This document shows positions 45,529-56,300 of a DNA stretch of 64,000 bases, in pieces (positions within the stretch are counted from its first letter, which is position 1; every line of letters begins with the position of its first letter). The translations under genes and the position numbers were made by a program. Location of the stretch: assembly GCA_018806915.1 (NCBI GenBank), contig JAGKQI010000044.1, positions 62,001 through 126,000 of the forward strand, in the 5' to 3' direction. The notes beneath the pieces were generated by a model. It did no database searches, had not been told where the DNA came from, and saw nothing but the letters and a program-made list of their open reading frames with translations. The DNA is from Phytophthora colocasiae (lineage: Eukaryota; Oomycota; Peronosporomycetes; Peronosporales; Peronosporaceae).

Positions 45529-45879
45529 GACAAAATACGAAAAACACCACAAAATAACACTGTCAACACCACAAAACATTGACGACCACCAATCCATAAA
45601 ACAAGCAAGCACGCATCTGCCACAAGGAAACGCGCACACTAAACGACTGCACATATGGTAGCATTAAATCAGCACAGAGGGAACCATCTAATCGGGGCCA
45701 CCACAAGGAAGCAACAACGGCCGGCTGAAACGAGCAAGGAGGAGGGGGCAAAGCCGTCAGCCCAGAGGAGGGAGCTGCACAGCAGGGTGCCGCGAGATGA
45801 TGGCTGCAATCCAGAGTGCCGCGAGGAGCAATGCCACTGGTCGTTGGGAGGAAGAAGGCACGACAAGCCAGGGCGAAGG

Positions 45880-46065
45880 GGAAGGATCGACTGGCTGGCG
45901 TGGAGGACGGCGGCTCGGGTGGCAGGCGTGGAGATGGAGGTTCGGGTGGCTGGCGTGGAGATGGTTGCTCAGGTTGCTTGCGTGGAGATGGAGGCTCAGT
46001 GGCTTGCGTGGAGGACGGCGGCTCGGGTGGCAGGTGTGGAGATGGCGGATCGGTGGCTCGGAGGA
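45880..46065. repeat. GC-rich minisatellite in MULE-3
   Basis: About six imperfect units of 27-30 bases, of the type GGCTGGCGTGGAGATGGAGG, lie just past the transposase stop. One minus-strand frame reads them as Pro/Ser-rich repeats (PPSPRLPPEPPS). This could be a former C-terminal extension of the transposase or a non-coding tail. Confidence 0.75.
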
Positions 46066-46149
46066 AGCATTGAGGATAAAGCTGCACTGTAGGGTTGAGC
46101 GAGGTCCAACTGAATTTCTCGATTGTATTCCTACCGCTGGGCACAGCAG

Positions 46150-48024
46150 TTATTTGTGGTTTAAGGCGTATGAATTTAGTGGTGGGCGCCCAGCACCTTG
46201 CGCTCCTTCGAGCAGGCGCCGTGCCTTGTTGGGGCCTCGATAAACCAGCTTGGCTCGTGTTCCGACATCGTTTAGCCCGCGACTCGAAATTGCAAGTAAC
46301 AGGTGCACGCACGTGGCATACTTGGCGAAGTAATAGCATGAACATTCGCGCCGCTGAATGTCAACTTTCCAGCCATCATCTGGCATACCAGCGTATTCCA
46401 TTCGTGCAATACTGGCGCTCATCTGCGCTGTCACGAGGAGAACTTCTCGCTTACGCCCGGTTTCTTCGTCCAGGACGCGCTGACACGGCCGCGAAACAAC
46501 TTTGACAGAGAGGTCAGCTGTATTATGATCTCCATCGTCCAGAACAAAAGCTAAGCTTGACCGCGGCGGCGTCCACTCGAACAAGTTTCCTGCTCGCCGA
46601 AGCTCTCTCATGCGGCGCCAAAGAGATGACGGAGCCGTGGCGACATTGGTGAACGGCTTCACCGATTGACTTTCTGAACGACAGCAAGTGCAGAGCTGTG
46701 TAAGGAGTGCACCCATTTTAAGTCGACCGTGCAACGTGTATACACGCTTGATGGTACGATTGAACTGCTCCGCGGGGTTGTTAGTCGTGGCATAACCCCG
46801 TGGAGTGTGGAATGCCTGCCAGTTCACAAATCGACCAGAGAGCCATTCCTGTTTGAAGTACGTACTGAAGGTTTTGAGTTCGGGTCGCTTTGCCCAATCC
46901 GAAAGCACACGCGCCTTCACCTCATTGAACTCGGTGATGCTAGTGCTGAAGTGCATATCACTCACTCCTTCAGAAACCACAGCAGCTAGTGGAGGGAGCA
47001 AACCTCGAGTTTTCTCGTAGACTTTCGCTGTGACGTGATAATAACACATCAAACTCTGAAAGTTTGTATTTTCGCCAAATGCCACCTGTGTAGCTCGCCA
47101 TTGTGCGTCATCTGCGTCTGCCATCGCGTAACGTACTGTGAGATGCACTCCAATCACACGGTAGAACACGTTTTTCAGTGCAGAAAACATTTTGAAGTAG
47201 TCGGGCTCCCGGCGCTGGGAAGTGACGAACACGGCTAGCAAGTGAAATGACCTTGCCATATCAGAGACCCCAACTACGAAGACAGGATAGCCGACCTGGT
47301 TGAGCTTAAACGTTGCATCTGCGTGCATGACAAACGAATTGGGGTCACGGTACGCCGATTTCAGCAGTCTCTCGGACGTGATCCCAACAATAAAAGGGTC
47401 TCCGTCCGAGCCACACCCGACGTGAGGCGACCCGTCGGCTTCACTCTCCCACGTGAATGTGAACGGCTCCAACTCGAGCTGCCCAGGAGCCAAGGCCAAT
47501 TCAACGACTTGGTCTTGGATGTCAAGATAGTCATCGCTTCCTCCCAGTTAAGTTCTAGTGTAGTGCTGTGTGAAGCGCTGCACTGTAGGTAATGCGGGTA
47601 GACTGGATTCATCTAAATTGAAGCGATTAAGAAGAGCATTTCGAATGCGCGCTGGTTTTAATCCCTCCGCCGCAAGAGCGCGAGCAAGGTCCTTCATCTC
47701 CTCCGTCAGTCGAGGCTTCCGTGGAGAGTTGAGAGGAGACACGTGACTCTTGAGCTCACAAATGTCGACCAAATTCATCACTTGACACGTGAGCGTCTTG
47801 CAGCGCCACATACAGCGGGCGAGCGGCTCAACATCCTTACAGGCCTTTGAGGCGCACACTAGTACGCGCCTACGCATGTTGTGTGGGGACGGGAGAGCAC
47901 ATATTTTGCATGGAACGAGCTGACTCTTGGCGATCTTGAACGATTTAAAAGTCTCGAGGAGCATGGAGGCATCCTCCTTGGTGATGCCGTTAGCAACGGC
48001 GGTCCAAGCTAATAGAGCAGGCAT
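46150..48024 (-). pseudogene. MULE-3 transposase with a single in-frame stop
   Basis: The frame from MPALLAWTAVANG (ATG 48022-48024) to the TAA at 46150-46152 stays in register for 625 codons except for one TAA at 47548-47550. The N-terminal 150 residues include a Cys-rich region (CKICALPSPHNMRRRVLVC). The core has Asp in VMHADATFKLNQVGYPVF, Asp in AMADADDAQW, CYYHVTAKV, and Glu in TTNNPAEQFNRTI. A SWIM finger reads CSCYYFAKYATCVHLLLA. Apart from the stop all catalytic residues are kept, so inactivation is recent or the stop is a sequence error. It is a third MULE lineage, different from MULE-1 and MULE-2. Confidence 0.85.
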
Positions 48025-48546
48025 GTTGGGTTGCGGTGGGGACGGCAGGGAGATGACAGCTCTAAATGAGATTGATGCAGTGTGAAAGTGGCAGCTTCGA
48101 TACTTCAATTGCTTTGTAGTGCGCATATCTACGTTTGAAGTGCTGATCAAACGGTTGGTGGTGGTGGTTCGCTGGTATTGATCAGGTACACAAAGTTTGT
48201 GGTGCTAATGTGGCATTGTGGGTGCTGGTCTGCTTTTAGGGTATTTGTTTTGATTTTGTGGTGTTTTTGTATGTTTGTCTGAGAAAATCGACGTGGTTTC
48301 TTGGCAATGGCAACTGCAAGAGCGCTACGTCTGATGAGCTGATCTACCTGTAGCTAGTCTATTTGACCGTATCTATTCGATGATGCCGGCCTGAACCACC
48401 AGCAAACAAATCCGGGGTCAATTTTCGCCATTCAAAACGTCGATAGCAATTCCTCGCATCCCATCATCGTAAGCCCAGTTTCATCCTACAGCAGCTCACT
48501 CTCCAACTTTCTTCGGTCTCAGAAGACAAGTCCCTCCTCCACAACA

Positions 48547-49302
48547 ATGCTGCGTGCCATTTTCATCGCCATCTCTGCTTTTGTCGCTGTCAACGTCCTA
48601 GCCGAAAACGAGGGGTGTATGGACGACACCTCCGAACAACTCCCAGTGGGTGAGTATTACAAACCCACGGCCCTGGAGTCGTCAGGCGTGCCCAATACTA
48701 CTGCTACCTTCCGTCGCTCCCCGTGCCCAGGGCTAAACGCGCTTGCCAACCATGGATATTTGCCCAGAAATGGCCAAAACATTGTCAAGGCGGATCTCAA
48801 GGCTGCGATCATGAGCGTGTTCAACATGGGGGATGACACGGCCACGACACAAGTGAATCCCGTCCCAGAAGTCTTTTCACTGGACTATCTGGGCCAGCAC
48901 ATTCTACCGGAGCACGATGCATCATTGCTGCGTTCCGATATTTTCTTCGGCCACGATCCAATGGAAGTGAACATTACGCTGGCTGAAGATCTGCTGTCGC
49001 GTGCTGATGCCGATGGAAAGATCAACACTACAGCTGTGGCTCAGGCCCATAACGACCGAGTATCAGCTTGTAAGGTTATCAATCCTGAGTGTACGTTTGG
49101 CGCGAACGAGAAGCAAACAGCCTTGCTACAGGCAGCGCTACTTCTAGAGGCTCTGGGTGCAGGTGACTTCATCTCAGTAGATCACGCAAGATCGTTCCTT
49201 ATCGACGAGAAGATCCCTAGCGACTTTGTGAAATCGGTTAGCCCAGTTTCGGTTGCCGTGATGACAACGAAGTATGTGGAGCTGGTATCGCAGGCTCCGT
49301 AA
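48547..49302 (+). CDS. Secreted heme-thiolate peroxidase-like protein 3
   Basis: 251 residues with a signal peptide (MLRAIFIAISAFVAVNVLAE). It is closely similar to protein 2 throughout. The motif reads PCPGLNALANHGYLPRNG with the heme-ligand Cys, and ILPEHDASLLR supplies the EHD acid catalyst. Two C-terminal Cys (CKVINPECTFG) may form a disulfide. The length matches the short type of unspecific peroxygenase. Together with proteins 1 and 2 it forms a local family separated by transposons, consistent with tandem duplication followed by insertions. Confidence 0.92.
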   Translation: MLRAIFIAISAFVAVNVLAENEGCMDDTSEQLPVGEYYKPTALESSGVPNTTATFRRSPCPGLNALANHGYLPRNGQNIVKADLKAAIMSVFNMGDDTATTQVNPVPEVFSLDYLGQHILPEHDASLLRSDIFFGHDPMEVNITLAEDLLSRADADGKINTTAVAQAHNDRVSACKVINPECTFGANEKQTALLQAALLLEALGAGDFISVDHARSFLIDEKIPSDFVKSVSPVSVAVMTTKYVELVSQAP

Positions 49303-50340
49303 TTCCAAGAGTTCAACTCGGGTGCAGTACATGGAGTATCTGAATCAATAAATACCAATGATCGTGAGTTGAATCAAGAACTTTGACGCCTTGCCGTCGA
49401 CGTTCGTTTGAAAAGTTGTTTGCATCGATAAAGTTTCAGTAAATGTTACTCGTCGTTGTGGCGCGAGGAGGTTAAAACGAGAATGAGCTATCCGTTGGGC
49501 TCTCTTCAACCGAAGGATACGTTCACTCCGTCGTTGCCGGATGGCCGTCATCAGCGCAGTGGAAATTTTCCTGATACATCGGTGGAGCACCAGCGGACCA
49601 CTTGATAGATGGGCGAAGTGAGGAACGCGGTGGGTGGGAGAGATCGAGCGGTCGTGAAGCGAAAAGCACAGGGTATTTTAGGGTTCTGAAGCGGATGAAG
49701 CAGTTTTACCCACAGGGTTATAGACGATGCTGGCTTTTGATACCGTTGAAGTGAGTGGTCTTTTTCGAAAAACTCGCATCCATGTGGGTTTTTCACTTCG
49801 CTCGCCAGAAAACGGTCACATTCGCACTGCGTTTGATTGAAAAACGGATTTTCCGATACAAAAGCCAAGTGAGACTTCGAAAGCCCCCACTTGAATCAAA
49901 AGTGCACATAGCGATACGAACGGCGGAGACGGCCAAACGCTGCTTCACATCCGAGACGGCGCGATCCGACAGTCCCCCCGAGATGCAAAAGCCTGGTCAC
50001 ATGCACAACTGCGACCGCACAAACTTGATTGAACAGCGCGGCGTCAACGGATATGACGCAGCGGCGGCGAAGCCTGCTGTTCCTGGCGAAGGCTAATGTC
50101 GTTGCTGCTGATTCAAAGCGTAAAATGGAGACTACGAGTCGAGAAGTAGGGGTCGTTGAGGCCACTGCTGTTGATAGATACCAGTACCAAGTAGCGAAAT
50201 GCTCGTTTATAGTTGACGCGGTCGAGGCTGCACCAAAATACGTTCAGCTACTATAACGGCATGGCAAAACTTCAACTTGTTGCGATCCAAAATCTATAGA
50301 CCAAAGCTTTAGCAATTACTACTTCAGTACTCTTTATCCC
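49303..50340. other. Gene-free stretch
   Basis: No supported gene between peroxidase-like gene 3 and MYB gene 1. Short frames lack motifs. Confidence 0.6.
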
Positions 50341-50898
50341 TTACTCGTCCGCGTCGTTAATGTCAAGCAAGAAGTCCTTGCCATCCGTGTACAGCAGCGG
50401 CTCGTCGTGGTCGATCTCACTCGGGTGGAAATTGTCGAGGAATTCGAGCAACACCGCGTGCTCCGTGGCATCGAACAGCGAGGCACCCTCAGGCTCCGTC
50501 AGCAATGGCTCTCTTGTCTGTCCAGCAGCATCTTGTGACGTCTCGGATGGTGCACTCTCGATACTATCCCTGTTCTCCTTCTGCTTCCGACGCTCGATCT
50601 TCTGACGGTATTTCTGAGCATGCGTCATTGTCTGTCGGGTGGTCCGTGTACCGACGTGGTCGGCGATGATCTTCCACGGTCCGGACGGGTAGAGCTCCAA
50701 GCCCTCGAGAAACCGGTCGTGCTCGTCGGTGGTCCAGAGGAGACGACTTCGTTCACTGGGTGGGTCCTGTCGACGAGAACGTCGCCTCCGTTTGGATCCA
50801 CTCACCTCTGCGGCGCGGATTGGTATCCGGATGAGCTGCTGCTGGTCCTCCTTGTCGCCTTCGAATAGGCCGCTCTGTACGACGTCCGATATCGTCAT
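50341..50898 (-). CDS. SHAQKY-type single-MYB protein 1
   Basis: 185 residues in one exon. A basic stretch (SKRRRRSRRQ) precedes one MYB repeat at about residues 53-103. The repeat reads LWTTDEHDRFLEGLELY, GPWKIIADHVGTRT and TMTHAQKYRQK, the last being the SHAQKY signature with Ser replaced by Thr. Single-repeat MYBs of this class bind DNA in plants and protists. The C-terminus is acidic (DEPLLYTDGKDFLLDINDADE), which suits an activation region. It is a paralog of the gene at 63248-63796. Three 18-base tandem repeats lie just upstream of its start. Confidence 0.92.
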   Translation of the reverse strand: MTISDVVQSGLFEGDKEDQQQLIRIPIRAAEVSGSKRRRRSRRQDPPSERSRLLWTTDEHDRFLEGLELYPSGPWKIIADHVGTRTTRQTMTHAQKYRQKIERRKQKENRDSIESAPSETSQDAAGQTREPLLTEPEGASLFDATEHAVLLEFLDNFHPSEIDHDEPLLYTDGKDFLLDINDADE

Positions 50899-52514
50899 GT
50901 GTGCTGCAGAGTGTTGGCGTACTGCAGAGCGTTGGCGTACTGCAGAGCGTTGGCGTACTGCTGTTGAGTAGTAAGATATGCTACCGTGACGGTGTGTGCT
51001 TCACGGTGTCAGTTTTCGAATGATCTCATCGGAGGAGCTTTGCTGCTTGAGCCGCGTTGCATTTTGCCAGGCGGCTCCGACCTAGCGCTGCAGGTCGTGA
51101 ATCCTAGAGCGCCGTGCCCTTTCCAACCCGGCAGCATCTGAAGATGCAAGTCCCTGGCTATTATCCAGATTTATTTCTCGAAGCGAGTGGGCATGCAGCC
51201 ACTGCGAGCTCTCCGGGCTTACTGAATTCAATTTGGTGAATTGATCGGCAACGTCGGACAGAGGAAAGGAAGGACGCACCGTTTCGACACGTTGACTCAG
51301 AATGATAATCACCCAAACTAATCAAAAGGTAACACTAAACATGGGACAAATGGAGTTGTATTTGGAAAGACCTCGACTTTGAGGTGTGTTGTATTGGAAT
51401 TGACATCGGAAAACCTGTTCGAAGTGCGGGTGCCAACGCTGATCTAGCCTTCGACCCACAGTTCGAAGCTGGGACTTTTACGACCGACAAAAGAATGGAT
51501 TTTTCGAGCAGAAACGTGCCCAGCTCATATGGACCAAATGTACGGATCACTCGTTGAAGTTGGCCAGGAGACTGCCATTTCTATTGCTGCAGTGACGGAC
51601 AGACTGTTGCTGGCGGCGTGCACTCGTGTGTGGCCTCAGTCCTCCTCGAACGAGTTATGTACGCCCCCCATCCCGCGCCTTGAGCCCGACGAAAAACGGA
51701 ACCCAGCGGGTTAGGCCACAAATCTTAATCACTTTTCGCTTTACGATTAAATCAAGCCTGCTGTTTCATCTTCGGCTGCTGTTGGTGGCACCAGTGGTGC
51801 TGCGGTGGCGCTGAGGACGCTCTGCATACTGCTAAGGTACTAACCAGCTGTGTAAACCTCATAGTGCATGCCGTGGTCGAGAAGGGCGATACCAAGACAG
51901 TCTGGTCATTGCTTATCCTCAGTGCCTACACCTTCAAGACGGAGCAGTCGTGCGCAAGAGCTCAGCTGAGGTGGAGCCATATGCGCCAACATCAAACCGG
52001 AATGAGACTGTTGGATGCGGCCTGGGCTAATAGACGAGCTGGTATTGATGCTTCCAGTTTGTACAAGGATACAGCGCGGTTCTGCAATGTTTTACTGTTG
52101 GGTTTACGATTCTAGATGCTGTGACGACTGGTACAGTAAAACCAAACGATGATCATGGCCAATGAATGGTTTAATCTTCTAGCGTAACTCGCTTTTTGCG
52201 AGTGTGGAAACAACAGCATGTAGACTATGATCGCGAGAGTGTTGCCTAACCGGAAACAACAGCATGTAGACTATGATCGCGAGAGTGTACTGCTTATGAA
52301 GTCAAACAAGGATACAGTACATGTACTTCACGGTCTTACGGTAGTATCCCTGTTGGCAAGTGATACATGTATACTTCTTAAAAAAAGACGAAGAAGAGTT
52401 CAAACGCCTATAGATAACACTACAGTAGTGTTATATATTTCAAATACACTTCTAGTGTTAAAACACAAAGCTTCAAGGTCGTCTAGAGACTGAACAGCAG
52501 TGGTTTCTTCCTAT
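50899..52514. other. Gene-free stretch before the Gypsy element
   Basis: It contains the MYB 1 upstream region with three 18-base tandem units (50904-50957, core CTGCAGAGCGTTGGCGTA). A pair of 37-base direct repeats lies at 52206-52242 and 52252-52288, separated by nine bases. No convincing coding region was found. The last four bases (CTAT, 52511-52514) are the retrotransposon target duplication. Confidence 0.65.
52206..52288. repeat. Direct repeat, two 37-base copies
   Basis: The two copies start GGAAACAACAGCATG and are identical by eye, with a nine-base spacer (TGCCTAACC). They may reflect a recent local duplication. No coding meaning was found. Confidence 0.9.
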
Positions 52515-53278
52515 AGTAAGCTTTGTCTTCCACTAGCGCTGTAGTTCGTCACCACCACACCCACAACCACGAACTTCACCCCGATCAAAGGTGTCGCTCG
52601 AGGAGCTTAACTCCAACAGACCCCTAACAATGCACTTAATATCGAATATACAGTAGCCTGTAGGAGATAATTCTCACGTCTGAGTGCGGCAATGAAGAGA
52701 AACGTCGGGATCTTTGCCAAACCCGGGCTCTAGAGGGCTGCTGATACCTCTGTCTCGATGTGGGCTGCTGATACCACGAGCCAGGGTCCTACGGGGCTGC
52801 TGATACCCGTGTCCTGTCACACCCGACGCAACTCCTGAACTACAACACTAACCAACCACCAATCCGCCTCTTTCTCACTCAGTGTATTCACAGCTAGCGT
52901 CAATACCGACACTACTACTGCTCGACCGATAGCTCTGCCAGCTACTCGGCAAATTCCAAACTGACCTCTACTGCTACCGCCTCGCACCTACCATGGCGCC
53001 CTGCCAGCCGTCCACTGTGTACCCAGCGAATCTCTGCGGCTCTTCAAGTACCACGATCTTCGGCCGAAGAGTCGTGAACCTGGATTCTTCGTCAGCGGGT
53101 CTCATTCTTCAACCCGGCCCGCTCGCCGTCTGCTATTTGTCTTCAGTCTGCTGCTCGTCCTCAATCTGCTGCTCGTCTTCAATCTGCTGCTTGTCTTCAA
53201 TCTGCTGCTCGTCTTCAATCTGCTGCTCGTTTTCAATCTGCTGCTCGTCGGCGCCAAAGAAATGTCGTCATCCTTACT
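52515..53278 (-). repeat. Downstream (3') LTR of the Gypsy element
   Basis: It matches the upstream LTR closely apart from scattered single-base differences. The stretch 53090-53165 has several one- or two-base losses relative to 63045-63120. It contains about six copies of an 18-base minisatellite (core TCTTCAATCTGCTGCTCG) near 53155-53250. Confidence 0.92.
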
Positions 53279-53347
53279 CTCTTCCCCTTCGATCGGATCG
53301 TCCTCGATCCGTGTGGCTTGGACCGGCTAGTTTATTGCTGCGGGGTG

Positions 53348-56300
53348 TTAGTCGGCGTCTTCATCGTGCTCTCCGGCTGCGTCGCCGTCTTCATCTCCTG
53401 GTCGTCGTTCCGTTCTGCCGGCGTTTGCTTCCCGTTCCGTGCACATCCGTCCGTCACTCCAGAGTTGTTCAAAGTCTCGCTGGTTGATCCACATCCGCTT
53501 TGGCATCCTCGCGTCAAGTCGATCTCCCAAACATTCAACTTCAAATTCAAGCACGTAACGCCCTGTACGCGTCCGGTACTTTCGTCGGCGACGTTCCACC
53601 ACGGCTCCTTCAGCTGGTATTTGCGGCAACCGGGGACGTCTAGCGACAAGACTATCAGCTCCTCTTCTTCCTTGCGCTGCGAAGACATAGATCCGCTCCT
53701 CTTCGTCTTCTTCATCGGCGATTCTGCGCAGTTCTCGTTCGAGTTCCTCAAGTTCGTGCGGTTCCCGCCTTCGTACAAGTCCACTTCCATCCGCCTGGCT
53801 CCGGTTGCCTGCGGCCACCTTGTTCATCTCGACTTCCGTCTTCTTGGCCAGCTCGATGGCTTCGTCCATCCGTCGCTCCTGCTCGCTTTTCTCCGTCAGT
53901 CTCGGCAGTATCACGTCGTTCTGTCCCAAGATCACTTCCTGCAACGCCACGTACTGAGTCTTCAAGATCGGCTTGTTCTGCACGTACTCCCACATCGAAT
54001 TCGGCTTCGGCGTTCCGAGGTACTCCTTCACGCATCCTCGAGCGGGTTCGACCGGCAATATTGTCTCGGCTACTGCTGCTGTGTGCGCGCTGCTTTCGTT
54101 TTCTTCCTCCGTTACTCTTGCGGCGGTCGTCCTCGGCTGTTGCGACGTTTCCTCTTTCGGAGTCTGCTGCAATGGCTGCTGTGGTGTCGAAACCTTCGGT
54201 GGCGTCGACATGGTAATCCTCCGGCTCGTCGGTCTCACTCTTCTGCTCTTCGGCTTCCAGATTTGCTAGTGTGGATGCTGCTATTGAGCCATCGGCTAGT
54301 AAGGCGTCTCCTGCGTCTGTGCTTCTTGCCCTTTTCTGGGGATTTTCTTCTGTGGCACTTTCCTCGTCTTCTGAATCAATGTCGGCTGCTGCAACTGCCT
54401 CCTCACGTAAATCCGCAGAAATGTCCTCAGCCATAGCGTCTAGCAAATGCGTGGGATAATAGTAGCTGATAAGGAACGAGCAATACGTGACCAGCTCTTG
54501 TCCTGACTCCAGCATCTCCACACGATAGTTGTCATATCCTGCTGCCTCCAAAATCTTCGCCGGTCCTCTCCATCGATGGCCGAACTTAGTAATACCTGGT
54601 CCTCGAGCAGGTCTGTAGATCCACACTAATTGTCCAATGCGAAACTCACTCCGTTGACGTACATTCCTCTGGTTGTAGTACATCGCCTGCCTTGCTTGTT
54701 CTTTCTGCAAAGCCACGGCTGCCAGCTCTTGGGCCTTCTTCAAGTCCTGCATTAGCACTTCATGATAGTCGTCGAGTGTACTGTGCGGGTATTCCAATCT
54801 ACTCCGCCATGTAGTAATTCCGCAGGCATCCGGAGCTTCCTCCCCATCATCAGTTCGTTAGGTTGATAGCCATGGGTAGCGTGTTTAGCCGAATTGTATG
54901 CATACAGCGCACACGGTAGGAAGTCGTCCCAGTCATCCTGCTGCTCACTCACGTATAGGCTAATCATGTCCTTCCAAGTTCGGTGGAACCGTTCTACCAG
55001 CCCCAGCAAATTCGGTCGATACGGCACTGGTGTCGATAACTTCGTCTGTAAAAGGCCAAGTAGTTCCGCTATCATGCGACTGCCAAATTCACGTGCACCG
55101 TCCATCATAATCTCCCTCATTGGTCCGAACACTAGGATCACTTTCTCCATCAGGAATCGTGCAATGGCCTTGGCCGTGTGATCAGGTACAGCCGCAGCTA
55201 CCGCGTATCTCGTCGTATATTCCACTGCAGCTATCACATAGCGATTCCCTGCTTCGGTTTCGGGTAAGGGCCTGCTACATCGATCGCCCAGCGGTCACCA
55301 ACTGCTCCGGTCCTAACACTTCTCAATGGAGGAACCACCGCTTTTGGTCTCGCTTTCCGTGATCCGCAATCTTGGCACGCTGAGATCCACTGCTGCACTG
55401 CCTCAGCCATCTTCGGCCACCAATACAATCGTCGTAAGCGCTCTAGCGTCTGAGATCCGCAAAGATGTCCAGCCCATATACTATCGTGCGCTTCTTTAAA
55501 GGCCAATGCCCAGTAAACTACCGGCAATATCATTCTGCTTTCGCCATCACCAATATCCACTTTCACTAGCCCATCGTCATCTTCATACACTCGCTTGCCT
55601 CTGTACGAGCCCTTCAGCTTCAGCCGCTGCACCATGTTCGAGGTAGACTGCTCTCTTTTCACATCCTCATCCGTGAACTGTACAATACCGAGTTCCGCTG
55701 CTTCTACGCGCTGCACTTGCGCTACACGAATCACTGCTTCAGCTTCATGGTCAACAATCGTCTCTGCATCACCTGAGTTGTTGTCGGCGTTATTTTTAGG
55801 TTCCGCAGGTCCAATGGCCACATCGTCTGAGGTGTCCGCCTCCTTTTCTTCTTCATCTGCTGTTGCTGGTCCTCTCGATAAGGCATCTGCCACGTGATTC
55901 TCTCGTCCAGGTCGATACTCAATAGTAAAGTCGTATTCCTGCAGCGTCAAAGCCCACCGGTGTAGTCGTCCAGCCGGTTCCTTGGCCGTCATTAGCCACT
56001 TGAGCGCTACATGATCAGTGATGATCGTAAAGTGCCTGCCATACAGATGCGGTCGAAACAAGCGAACCGCCCACACCACCGCCAAACACTCCAGCTCTGA
56101 AATACTATACTTGGCCACCGTCGGGTTGTTGACCTTCGACGCGTAAGCCACCGGTTGATCTCCCGTCCTTGGTCTTGCGATAGCACTGCCCCAGTCCCGT
56201 CTTCGATGCGTCGGTCGTGAGTTTTAAATGGCAAACGGTAGTCCGGGTAAATCAACACCGGCTTCGTACTCAACCATGCCTTCGCCCAAGCAAAAGCTTC

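Larger units (their letters stand above)
45529..48279 (-). mobile_element. MULE-3: Mutator-like element with perfect 9-base target duplication
   Basis: A 2,751-base element. TGAGAAAAT occurs directly outside both ends (45520-45528 and 48280-48288). The 27-base ends form an inverted repeat: GACAAA, five variable bases, then a perfect 16-base block AAAAACACCACAAAAT. The minus strand encodes a MULE transposase interrupted by one stop. A GC-rich minisatellite lies near its 3' end. Confidence 0.92.

Noticed and set aside
45655..46243. Plus-strand frames rich in Gly/Trp/Arg
   Set aside because: They are translations of the MULE-3 minisatellite and antisense transposase; no start context or motif.
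51529..51814. Short overlapping plus-strand frames
   Set aside because: Fewer than 65 codons each, no motif, no splice partner found.
53318..54436. 372-codon plus-strand open frame
   Set aside because: It is antisense to the 3' end of gag-pol; low complexity (Leu/Phe/Ser-rich) with no domain.
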